Shown here piece by piece: positions 54,672 through 63,124 of a DNA stretch of 64,000 nucleotides. The notes below the pieces were generated by a model. That model did not search any database. It was not told the origin of the DNA and saw only the letters and a program-made list of their open reading frames with translations. This DNA comes from CBDFLD01 sp965249005 (GTDB lineage: Bacteria > Acidobacteriota > UBA6911), in assembly GCA_965249005.1 (NCBI GenBank), contig CBDFLD010000019.1, positions 124,001-188,000 of the forward strand. The letters run 5' to 3'. Position 1 is the first letter of the stretch. The number at the start of each line of letters is the position of its first letter. Both the position numbers and the translations under genes were made by a program.

Positions 54672-56203
54672 ATGCCATCCATTGAACGTTTCTTCACGCC
54701 TCTACTAATTGGGGTGGTGCTCGCCGCTTTGATGGGCGATACGGTGAGCCCCCCGCTCGCCGCACAGGATCTTGCGCTGGAAAACGTCCGTCGCACATTC
54801 GGTATGATCCCGATGAAGGATGGTGTTGCGCTGTCCTATGTCGTCTATCGCCCGGAAGCTGATGGAAACTTTCCTGCCCTGTTCGCCTATGGCCCCTATC
54901 TGGGCGGGGGCCTGGATCTAGGAGCCCATGGGGGATTCAGCGCCGAGGCTCAGGACTATTTGCGCCACGGCTATGCAGTCGTGAGCGTGAGCACCCGGGG
55001 CACTGGCTGCTCAACGGGGAGCTTCCAGGTGCTCTCCGACCGCGAAGCCAAAGACGGCGCCGCGGCGGTGGAATGGATCGGGCGCCAGCCCTGGTGCACA
55101 GGTGCGGTCGGGCTGTTCGGACATTCCTATCTGGGCTTGACCCAGTACATGATCGCTTCGCAACGCCCCAAGTATCTAAAGACGATGGTAGCGGGCGCGG
55201 CTGCCGGGGATCCCTACCGGGATATGGCCTATCCGGGCGGGATCTTCAATTCTAGTTACGGCGCTTATTGGAGCTACTACGTCCAGCTCCATCAAGAACG
55301 CCAGGGTTTATCCGCCTGGCGTCGAGGGTTGGATCTGAGCTGTCAGGAGATTCGCTCCGAGGTTCGACCCAAGCCGACCTTTCATCGCATGAAGGAACAT
55401 CCCTTCCGTGACACCTGGTGGCAGGCGCGCTCGTTCGAGCGCATGGCGACATCGATCGAAGTACCGGTTCTGATCATTCACGCATGGCAAGATCAATCGA
55501 TCTCAGTCCGAGGCGCGGTCGGGCTCTATTATTCCATCCAGACCCCAAAGAAGTTGCTCCTCGCCAACTGGTGTCGAGCAACGAGACCTTCCAGCTTGCT
55601 CCGCCGGCCTTCGGGACCCTGGTTTATCAAACGGATTCCACGCCTCGAGACACGACCATCGTTGGATCTCCGGTCCTGACTTTTTACCTGAGCAGCGAGA
55701 ACGTCGACACCGATTTCATGGTCGTGCTGCACGATGTCAATCCGGATGGGCAGGTTCAGTATTTACAGCGAGGTTTCCTGAGGGCCTCACATCGGAGAGT
55801 GGATCCCGTGAGATCCTCACCCTACGGTCCCTACCACCCGCACGACCGGTCAGACCCTCTGGCCCCGTCAGAGGTGGTCGAAATCCAGATTGAGTTTCCT
55901 CCCCTCGGACATGTCGTACGCCGGGGCCACCGGCTCGAGCTGGCCCTCATGGCCCCCCCGGCGACCCCGGATCCGCTCTGGGGCTTTGCGCCCATCATGC
56001 TGCCCGGGATCAATACCGTGCATCACTCGCGCCGTTATCCTTCCAGTCTCTTGCTTCCAGTTATCCCCGGAGCCAGCGCACAATCCGCCGCGCCGCCCCG
56101 GCTCGCTTTCGAATCAGGCCTGCCGAGATCGGAGCGTCACTCCCGCCCTGGGTGCGAACCCTTGAAGCAGAGAAAGGGACGGAAAAGGGCTCTGCCGCGT
56201 TGA
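54672..56203 (+). pseudogene. CocE/NonD-family hydrolase, frameshifted with internal deletion
   Basis: From ATG 54672: signal peptide (FFTPLLIGVVLAALMGDTV), RTFGMIPMKDGVALSYVVYR, VSVSTRGTGCSTGSF, and GLFGHSYLGLTQYM with the Ser nucleophile, then WQARSFERMATSIEVPVLII and HAWQD, the Asp region. At about 55565 the frame ends (KLLLANWCRATRPSS). The other frame picks up at ETFQLAPPAFGTLVYQTDST and continues the C-terminal X-Pro-dipeptidyl-peptidase jelly roll (GSPVLTFYLSSENVDTDFMV) to 56203. The His region and surrounding alpha domain are short, implying a deletion besides the frame change. An intact enzyme would be a secreted acyl-peptide or ester hydrolase. Confidence 0.8.
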
Positions 56204-56250
56204 GCAACAGAGCCGGGATCGGTGAGGCGGCGAGAATCGCAAAAGGAGCT

Positions 56251-57072
56251 TCAGTCCACCGCTGTGGTCTCCTGCTTCGCCCGGGTCGCTGCCAGTCGCT
56301 TGCGCCTCTCCTGCATGTACTTCGCGTCTTCCGGGGTGCTGCAAAAGTCGTGAATGGTGGCACGCTTGCCGTAGGGCACGTAGTTGCCCAGATGCCAGGC
56401 ACTGGAACGATAGAGGGCAAAGTCTCCGGGGTTGAGCCGAAGCTGGACGGCGCCAGGCATGAGTCGGCAATAGTCGAGGCAGTCCCTTTCACGCTGCACC
56501 GGCTCGGCGGGGAGATCCTCGTGCCGGTCCTGGTTGTGGGCATCGCGGGCGGCGATTTCACCTGGCAGGTTTCTTTGACGGTAGTGGCTCCCGGGCACGA
56601 ACCAGGTGGAGGAATCCTCATAGAGCGCGCAGTTGACCTGGTTCGTGTAATCGATGTCGAAGGTGTGCCGGTCCCAATCCTCTCGGAACTCCGACTCGAA
56701 GATCTGCTCAGGCATATGGTCCCGCCAGTCGCGATGCCAGTTCGTGCACCAGGGAAACTCCGCCGGCTCCAACAGGATCCCCATCCGCTCGGTATCTGCG
56801 TGATAGTGTCGAGGAGTCAGGACCTGGTGAATCGCGTCCTTGAGCTCCGGCAGCTCCCCGTAATGCTTGAAGGGCTGCAAGTCGAGGTCGTAATTCGCGA
56901 CCGGCTGCAGCCGCTGAGCCTGCGGACCAGTCACGCCTCGCGCGATCTCCCGGGCGCGATCGGTCACCTGGCGCAGATCACCAATGAGCGATGTGGGAAG
57001 AATTTCCCGAAAGACCGTGTATCCCAACTTGTGGTAGTCGGCAATATGCTGCTCTGAGAACTGGAAGGTCAT
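56251..57072 (-). CDS. Phytanoyl-CoA dioxygenase (PhyH) family protein
   Basis: 273 residues from ATG 57072 (AGGAG at suitable distance); ATG 57078 is possible. Fe(II)/2-oxoglutarate enzyme: the FNWHRDWRDH-type stretch (CTNWHRDWRDHMPEQIF) gives the His-x-Asp pair and SSAWHLGNYV the distal His, with NCALYEDSSTWFVPGSH between them as in PhyH proteins and KRATIHDF after it. Family members hydroxylate or halogenate small molecules. It is 94 bases upstream of the 3' end of the large gene on the same strand, so not an obvious operon partner. Confidence 0.88.
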   Translation of the reverse strand: MTFQFSEQHIADYHKLGYTVFREILPTSLIGDLRQVTDRAREIARGVTGPQAQRLQPVANYDLDLQPFKHYGELPELKDAIHQVLTPRHYHADTERMGILLEPAEFPWCTNWHRDWRDHMPEQIFESEFREDWDRHTFDIDYTNQVNCALYEDSSTWFVPGSHYRQRNLPGEIAARDAHNQDRHEDLPAEPVQRERDCLDYCRLMPGAVQLRLNPGDFALYRSSAWHLGNYVPYGKRATIHDFCSTPEDAKYMQERRKRLAATRAKQETTAVD

Positions 57073-57166
57073 AGCCATTGCTCCTGATTGCCCGCCGCGC
57101 ACCGCACAACTTCGTAAGTTCTTGAAAACGATCCGCCATGAAGGTCTACCCGCAAGGCGACTACCC

Positions 57167-60100
57167 CTAGAACTGAGACACGCCGCGACGGTTGCCTCTC
57201 GGGCTCACCGGCTGCGTCGTCATCAAATACGCAACCAGGTCGAGTACCTCCGCATCGGTCAAATGAGCCAGCAAGCCGTCGGGCATCATGGACAGCGGAG
57301 AGACCTCTCGCGACTGAACATCCGACTTGGAGATGGCGACGGCCTCCTGTCCAACGACCCGCAAGCTAAGGGTTCGCTTGCTCTCCGCGGCAAGGGTCCC
57401 GGCGTAGGTGCGACCGTCTCGAGTGGTCACCATCATCATCTTGTAATCGGTCTGGATTTCGTCGCTCGGATCCAGAATGTTGGTCAACAGATAATCGAGA
57501 TTCGAACGGTTCGAACCTGTGAGCTCGGGCCCCAAGATCCCGCCTTCTCCATACATTTTGTGGCATTTACCGCACAGACCGTCAAAGATCGCCCGGCCGT
57601 CTTGAGCGTCGGCAGACCCGATGGCGCTATCGGTCAGAAGGGCACTGTATTTGGCAAATGCGGATACCCTATCGCTGGACAGCTGATCGATTGGGCCCCA
57701 GACTTCCACGAATCCACTGCCGACCACGCGACGCAACTGTCGGGCAACGTAGGCCGGCACGTCGCGTTTCGGGATCGCGCCCTCTCGTAGAGCCTGGGTC
57801 AACATCCGGCCGTAGATGGATCGCGATGCCATTGCAGAAACGACCTCGAGCTTCTCGGCGGGTGCAAACGACCCGTATCGCTCGAGCAACAGCCGTCCCA
57901 GGTCGACGCTTTCGAAAGCCGCAACGGCGCGGATGGCATCATTGCGAAGATCCGGCTCTTCCAGCAGATCCGGAAGCTCCCGGACGAGCCCTTCCCGTCG
58001 ACGGCCGGCGAGTCCTTTCAGCGCGTTGCGCCGGCCGTCCAGCGGAGCGTCCTGATCCTTCAAGATCGCCATGAGCTGCTGAGCTGCTTCGATATCACCA
58101 AATTGTTGCGCAATGGCCGTGGCCAGCGCCGCGACCATTTCATCCTCATCTGCTCGTAGCTTCCGATAGACTGCCGCCCAACGATCGGGAGGCACCACGG
58201 CAAATTGGCCTTCCAGAGCGTCCCGCATTCCCTCCATCAGGTCGACGCGTGCGCGGGGGTGCTTTTCGATCCAGGCCACCAGCGTTTCCGCCGCATCGGC
58301 ATCGACCGCACGACGTGCAATGAACTGAACGATCATTGGAATCTTGCAGAGGACGGCAATTTCAAGAGCGCGGTCCGGGTTTTCCTCGACCAGGGGCTCC
58401 ATACCGAACCAGATCATCTTCGCTATGTTGTGATCGTCCCCATCCTCTTGATGCTCCGTCAGCGCCTGTGCGATTTCCCACCGTGCCGCTGGGTCGATCC
58501 GTTGCAATGCGGCCGCGAGGTAAAGACGCACAACTGGCGAGGGGTCTCGACCTGCCATTGCAGCGAATGCTTCGAGAGCCCGTGCCGGAGGAGAATAATC
58601 CTCACACAGAAGTTGAACGGCCCAGGCACGGACGTAGTCGTCCTTATCTTCCAGAGCCTTTACGAGATCGGTCTGTGTGAAACCACCGGTAATATGCAGC
58701 GCCCACATTGCCCGCAGCCGCAGATCCAGGTTCGAATCCTCCGCGAACATTTCCAGCAACTGGTCGTGGACCGAACGGTCCAGCTCACCCTTCGCCGCCC
58801 GGCTCTGAAGAATGAGTCTGGCCCGACGCGCGTGCCAGGCGCTTGGGCTGCGCTGCAAATCGATCAACTGCTCGTCGGTCATCTTCTTCAAATCTGCATA
58901 GCGGCCCCGCCAGTCCTGCGCCAGCGATGCCTCCGGCGTGATGCGGAAGATCCGACCCGTTTCCTTCTGTAGCACGTCTTGTCCACAGATATCCGCATCG
59001 TGCCAGTCCAGCACATAAAGGGCGCCTTCGGGCCCGACCTCCATGCTGAACCCGATCCACTGCGCATTGTTTGCAGCCAGAAAGTCATCGCCGTGATGCG
59101 CAACGAATCCGGAGCCCCGTGGCTCCAGGACATCCGACAAAACAGCGTGCTCATGGATGTTGGCCATGAAAATTCGGCCCCGATGCTTCTCGGGGAAAGC
59201 ATCAGACAGATAAACCCGCGTTCCGCCATGCGCCGAACGGTGTCGGTGGTTTACGATCGTACGGATGTCGCTGTAGACGTAGGGATTGAAATGCCGGCCG
59301 CCCTGACGATGATAGATCCCGCCGGGAACCACATGAAAGAGATGCGGAATGACGCAGGCGCTGATGAACAACTGTCCCTTCGCGTCGTAGTCGATGCCCC
59401 AGGGATTGCTGAAGCCGTGGGCCACGACCTCGAAGCGATCCTTGACGGGATGATACCTCCAGACCCCGCCATTGATATCAACTCCTTCCCCTTCAAAGAG
59501 GTCCTCAGGAAAGGGCTCCCGGTGCCTGTAGAGGCGGGCGTTTTCGTCGGGCTTTCTGATCTTCGAAGCTGTGGCGTATCCCTCGAGTCCATACAACCAG
59601 CCGTCCGGCCCCCAGTGCAAACTGTTGATTGTCTCGTGTCGATCCCGGATGCCCCAGCCCGTCAGACGAATCTCGATGTTCCCCTTGTCCGCCAGGTCGT
59701 CGCCATCGTGATCCGGGACGAAGAGCAAGTGTGGGGGGGCGCCCAGGAAGAGGCCGTCGAAGCCAACAGCGATGGCCGAGGGGAAAGGGATGTCCTCGAG
59801 AAAGACCCTGCGGCTATCGGCGACACCATCTTTGTCGGTGTCCTCGAGAATCAAAATCCGGCTATCTCCGGAATTCGAGAATCCTGTCGTACGAGATTCA
59901 TAGTCGCGGTTCTCGGCAACCCACAACCGCCCGCGATCGTCCCAGCAAAAGGCCATGGGCTGGGTAATCATCGGTTCCGACGCCCAGGTGTTGACCTTGA
60001 AGCCGTCGATCAAGGTCATGCTCTCTGCCGCCTCCACAGGCGTCAAAAACTTTTCTGCTCTTCCTTCCCTCTGCGCGATTCCCCAGAGCGCGCTGGTGCT

Positions 60101-61030
60101 GCGACTGCCAGCGTAGTCTTGCCACAGCTGGGTGAGTGCAACATCGTCCAGCTCCCCTGTGAAAACTACCAGCTGGTGGCGGATGATCTCGTGTTCTCCT
60201 TTCTCGATTGTCCAGTCACCCAGGCGCGCGCGCACTGGGCCAACCCCCATCTGGCGATCGACACGCCAGGGCTGGGGAAATCCCGCGTTCTGTGGATGAT
60301 CGAAGATCGCTACGTGCGCCAGATCCCTCCGACCGTCGACCTGCATCCCGACATCGACCCACATGGCGCGACGGCCCTCTGCTTTTCGATCGCGCTCTCG
60401 CGCCGCGTTGACCACGCGGCCTGGAATACCTTCCCGCCAAGGCATCCGTAAAAACAATCCCCCGTAATCGTACTCTTCAACCGTAACGTCCGCATTCGCC
60501 TCACCCTTCCAGACAAGATCGAGCAGGAATTTCCCGTCGAGGGCTCGCATGGACCAGTTCTGGGTCTCGATAAGAACCGGATATCCCTCCTCGTCCAGCA
60601 AATTGTAGACAGTCTGCCACTCGACCTTCTCACCCGCGGCCGCGAGCACGGTAGCCGACTGCCGCCGCCAGTGCTCTCCCTCCGGATTGTGGAAGTAGTC
60701 GCGACCATTGACTCGGGTAAGCCCCCAGTACAGACCTGTCTGGTGCTTGTGATGCCCCGGGCTATACTCCGTGACGACACCTTTACCGTCCGGTGCCACG
60801 ATCGGATGCAAATACGGCCGGAAATTCGGCCGCGCGTTTTGAGTTAGAACCGGCTTTGTGCCATCGGCACGGAAGATGGAGATTGTCCCGGCCTGCTCGT
60901 TCTGCTGAACCCTCAATTCCGTCTGATCTTCCGGCCCATAATCTCTTGTATCTACCGTAGTGCAGCTAGTCGCAAGCGTCGCACCGAAGAGGCCGACCGA
61001 CCATAATGAAACGTCGAGATTCTTGAGCAC
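57167..61030 (-). CDS. DUF6807 (PmoA-like) - PVC haem-domain - HEAT - cytochrome c fusion lipoprotein
   Basis: About 1287 residues. I chose GTG 61030 because AAAAGGAGATCG precedes it and a lipoprotein signal follows (LKNLDVSLWSVGLFGATLATSC); the frame is open to 61168. Residues about 30-330: DUF6807/PmoA-like domain (RPYLHPIVAPDGKGVVTEYS, PGHHKHQTGLYWG). Residues 350-720: PVC-type dehydrogenase propeller (ITQPMAFCWDDRGRLWVAEN, HWGPDGWLYGL, WHDADICG). Then HEAT-like helices to about 1120, and a c-type cytochrome with CGKCH roughly 135 residues before the end. It should be anchored outside the inner membrane, with haem attached, and may oxidise a sugar. Confidence 0.88.
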   Translation of the reverse strand: MLKNLDVSLWSVGLFGATLATSCTTVDTRDYGPEDQTELRVQQNEQAGTISIFRADGTKPVLTQNARPNFRPYLHPIVAPDGKGVVTEYSPGHHKHQTGLYWGLTRVNGRDYFHNPEGEHWRRQSATVLAAAGEKVEWQTVYNLLDEEGYPVLIETQNWSMRALDGKFLLDLVWKGEANADVTVEEYDYGGLFLRMPWREGIPGRVVNAARERDRKAEGRRAMWVDVGMQVDGRRDLAHVAIFDHPQNAGFPQPWRVDRQMGVGPVRARLGDWTIEKGEHEIIRHQLVVFTGELDDVALTQLWQDYAGSRSTSALWGIAQREGRAEKFLTPVEAAESMTLIDGFKVNTWASEPMITQPMAFCWDDRGRLWVAENRDYESRTTGFSNSGDSRILILEDTDKDGVADSRRVFLEDIPFPSAIAVGFDGLFLGAPPHLLFVPDHDGDDLADKGNIEIRLTGWGIRDRHETINSLHWGPDGWLYGLEGYATASKIRKPDENARLYRHREPFPEDLFEGEGVDINGGVWRYHPVKDRFEVVAHGFSNPWGIDYDAKGQLFISACVIPHLFHVVPGGIYHRQGGRHFNPYVYSDIRTIVNHRHRSAHGGTRVYLSDAFPEKHRGRIFMANIHEHAVLSDVLEPRGSGFVAHHGDDFLAANNAQWIGFSMEVGPEGALYVLDWHDADICGQDVLQKETGRIFRITPEASLAQDWRGRYADLKKMTDEQLIDLQRSPSAWHARRARLILQSRAAKGELDRSVHDQLLEMFAEDSNLDLRLRAMWALHITGGFTQTDLVKALEDKDDYVRAWAVQLLCEDYSPPARALEAFAAMAGRDPSPVVRLYLAAALQRIDPAARWEIAQALTEHQEDGDDHNIAKMIWFGMEPLVEENPDRALEIAVLCKIPMIVQFIARRAVDADAAETLVAWIEKHPRARVDLMEGMRDALEGQFAVVPPDRWAAVYRKLRADEDEMVAALATAIAQQFGDIEAAQQLMAILKDQDAPLDGRRNALKGLAGRRREGLVRELPDLLEEPDLRNDAIRAVAAFESVDLGRLLLERYGSFAPAEKLEVVSAMASRSIYGRMLTQALREGAIPKRDVPAYVARQLRRVVGSGFVEVWGPIDQLSSDRVSAFAKYSALLTDSAIGSADAQDGRAIFDGLCGKCHKMYGEGGILGPELTGSNRSNLDYLLTNILDPSDEIQTDYKMMMVTTRDGRTYAGTLAAESKRTLSLRVVGQEAVAISKSDVQSREVSPLSMMPDGLLAHLTDAEVLDLVAYLMTTQPVSPRGNRRGVSQF

Positions 61031-61352
61031 CGATCTCCTTTTGTCTACGACACTCACTCGAGAAGAATTCGCGATGAGCGACAGGGTTCTGGACACGTAT
61101 GGGGACCCGGGAAAGTCCGCCATAGAGCTATGATATACTATTTTCGCTGGTTTTGGCCGGCTTCCCAAAAGGCTCGAGTACTGTGGTTGCCGTCACCGCG
61201 CCCCTCGGCTGAGCACCTCCCCTTCATCCGGCGAGAGTTTCACAAAAACGGAGCCGTTCTACGGCACGCGGCTGAGAGGTATACTATGGGCGTGTTTCGG
61301 ACATCGATTTGGAATGCGTCCGGATCCAACACCGGCGCAAACGAGGTTCTCT

Positions 61353-62438
61353 ATGCGAAGAGAAGGAAAAGCCTGCGCAGACATCATGTTTGACCCGAAG
61401 TGGTGGCACAAGAACTACGGTCTCGATTTCGGCCAGAAGTACTACGAAAACCCCCTGTACCGCGTCGAGGTCGAGCAGAAAATGAAACGCGCTCTCTTCG
61501 AGCGGTTCGGTGAAATCGGACTGGGCGAAGAGAATCCCGAGCCAGTCCCCGTGATTTCGACACAGCACTGTCCTCTTTGCTACTCGATCAGCGAGATGTT
61601 TGGCTGCAAGGTTCGCTGGGAATCCGCCGCGGGGCCCTGGGTGATCGAAGCCAAACTCCCCGGTGAAACGATCGATGAAATGCAACCGCTGGATGTCTTC
61701 AGCACGCCCCTGGCAGAGAAGCTGGTGGCGGAAATGGACTTGCTCGAAAAGGAATTCGGATCCGTGGCGGGCGACATCAATCCCCAGGGAATTCTGAACA
61801 ACTCCTACCGCATCCGCGGAGAAGAGATCTTCCTCGATATGGTCGACAATCCGGATCGCGTCCACAAGCTGCACGCGATGGTTACCGACGCCATGATCGA
61901 ATGGGGCCGCTATCTGCGGGGTCGCACAAAGACCGCGGCGATTTCGGTTTCCAACATCGTAGGCAACGTCGACGATCGCCTCTACGTTTCCAGCAACTGC
62001 ATGCGCATCATGATCTCCCCGGACGACTGGGAGACATTCGTACTACCCTACGAAGAGAAGCTGGCCGCCGCCTTGGCCCCATTCGGAATGCACGACTGCG
62101 GTCCGGACATGGAGAACTACGCCGACAAGTACATCAAGAACAGCCGTATCGAGTTCGTGGAAGTCGGATGGGGATCGGACGTGAAACGCTGCCGCGAATT
62201 GTTACCGGAACCGATTCATCTGTCGGCCCGCTACACCCCGATTGAGATGCGGGAGCAATCCCCCGAGACAATCAAAGAAAACGTGATGAAGCTGGTCGAA
62301 TCCGGCAAGCCGCACCGCTACTTTTCCACCTCCGTGGTAGCGGTGGACGATACCACGACCGACGACAAGGTATTCGCCTTTTTCGAAGGAGCGGATGAAG
62401 CCTGGGAGGACTCCGCCGCCTACCGGAAAGGATCCTGA
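61353..62438 (+). CDS. Uroporphyrinogen decarboxylase-family methyltransferase (MtaA/CmuA-like)
   Basis: About 361 residues from ATG 61353 (GAGG 6 bases upstream). Barrel of the URO-D family used by corrinoid methyltransferases: GAVSCQY-like segments here are VISTQHCPLCYSISEMF, LEKEFGSVAGDINPQGIL, AAISVSNIVGNVDD, and LAPFGMHDCGPDMENYA with an His-x-Cys zinc ligand near residue 260. MtaA- and MtbA-type enzymes move methyl between a corrinoid protein and a thiol or tetrahydrofolate. It is followed 5 bases later by the corrinoid protein, so the genes are co-translated. Possible substrate-specific methyltransferase itself, because no MtaB-like gene precedes it. Confidence 0.87.
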   Translation: MRREGKACADIMFDPKWWHKNYGLDFGQKYYENPLYRVEVEQKMKRALFERFGEIGLGEENPEPVPVISTQHCPLCYSISEMFGCKVRWESAAGPWVIEAKLPGETIDEMQPLDVFSTPLAEKLVAEMDLLEKEFGSVAGDINPQGILNNSYRIRGEEIFLDMVDNPDRVHKLHAMVTDAMIEWGRYLRGRTKTAAISVSNIVGNVDDRLYVSSNCMRIMISPDDWETFVLPYEEKLAAALAPFGMHDCGPDMENYADKYIKNSRIEFVEVGWGSDVKRCRELLPEPIHLSARYTPIEMREQSPETIKENVMKLVESGKPHRYFSTSVVAVDDTTTDDKVFAFFEGADEAWEDSAAYRKGS

Positions 62439-62443
62439 CGCCC

Positions 62444-63100
62444 ATGCCGAGGAAACCCGATTACGCCTTCATGAATCAGCTCCTCTACACGGGGAAGGCA
62501 AAGGAAATCTACGATCTGACCAACCAGTACATCCACGAATGGAATCTGCCGGTCGAGGAAGTACTGGAAAACGGGCTGATTGCCGGCATGGCCGTGGTGG
62601 GAGAGGACTTCAAGAACAACGTCATATACGTGCCGGAAGTGCTGATTGCCGCCCGGGCCATGAAGTCGGGGATGAAGATCATCCAGCCCATCCTCTCCGA
62701 TTCGGAGGATGTCAAGCCGGCCGGCATCCTGGTGATGGGCACGATCAAAGGGGATCTGCACGACATCGGGAAAAATCTGGTCTGTATGATGGCCGAAGGC
62801 GCCGGATTTCAGATCGTGGACCTGGGGGTGGACGTGGTGGCAGACCGATTCATCGAGGCGGTCCGAGAGCACAGTGCGGACGTCATCGGCATGAGCGCCC
62901 TGCTCACCACCACCATGGGTTACATGGCCACGGTCATCGAAGAAATGGATAAGGCCGGACTCGGACACATTCCGGCTACCGTGGGTGGAGCCCCAGTCAC
63001 CCAGATATTCGCCGACGAAATCGGTGCCGACGGCTACGGAGCGGACGCGGCCGGCGCGGTCGACCTATTTCTCAAGATCATGAAAGCCAAGGAAGACTAG
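62444..63100 (+). CDS. Cobalamin-binding corrinoid protein (MtaC/MtbC-like)
   Basis: 218 residues. Residues 8-90 are the helical cap (LENGLIAGMAVVGEDFKNNV, YVPEVLIAARAMKSG); residues 90-215 are the Rossmann B12-binding domain with GTIKGDLHDIGKN (Asp104-x-His106-x-x-Gly109, His being the lower cobalt ligand), VDLGVDVVADRF, DVIGMSALLTTTMGYM and TVGGAPVTQIFADEIGADGY. Length and motifs fit the methyl-carrying subunit of three-component methyltransferases. It sits between the methyltransferase and the activator. Confidence 0.93.
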   Translation: MPRKPDYAFMNQLLYTGKAKEIYDLTNQYIHEWNLPVEEVLENGLIAGMAVVGEDFKNNVIYVPEVLIAARAMKSGMKIIQPILSDSEDVKPAGILVMGTIKGDLHDIGKNLVCMMAEGAGFQIVDLGVDVVADRFIEAVREHSADVIGMSALLTTTMGYMATVIEEMDKAGLGHIPATVGGAPVTQIFADEIGADGYGADAAGAVDLFLKIMKAKED

Positions 63101-63124
63101 AGCCGCGCGTCGAGCAAAATTCCG

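Noticed and set aside
58979..60451. 490-codon ORF on the plus strand
   Set aside because: Antisense to the large PVC fusion gene, whose domains are unmistakable on the minus strand.
61169..61352. Cobalamin riboswitch before the corrinoid operon
   Set aside because: No B12-box-like GCCACTG or convincing fold seen; the leader is short and only contains a TATACT-like -10 element.
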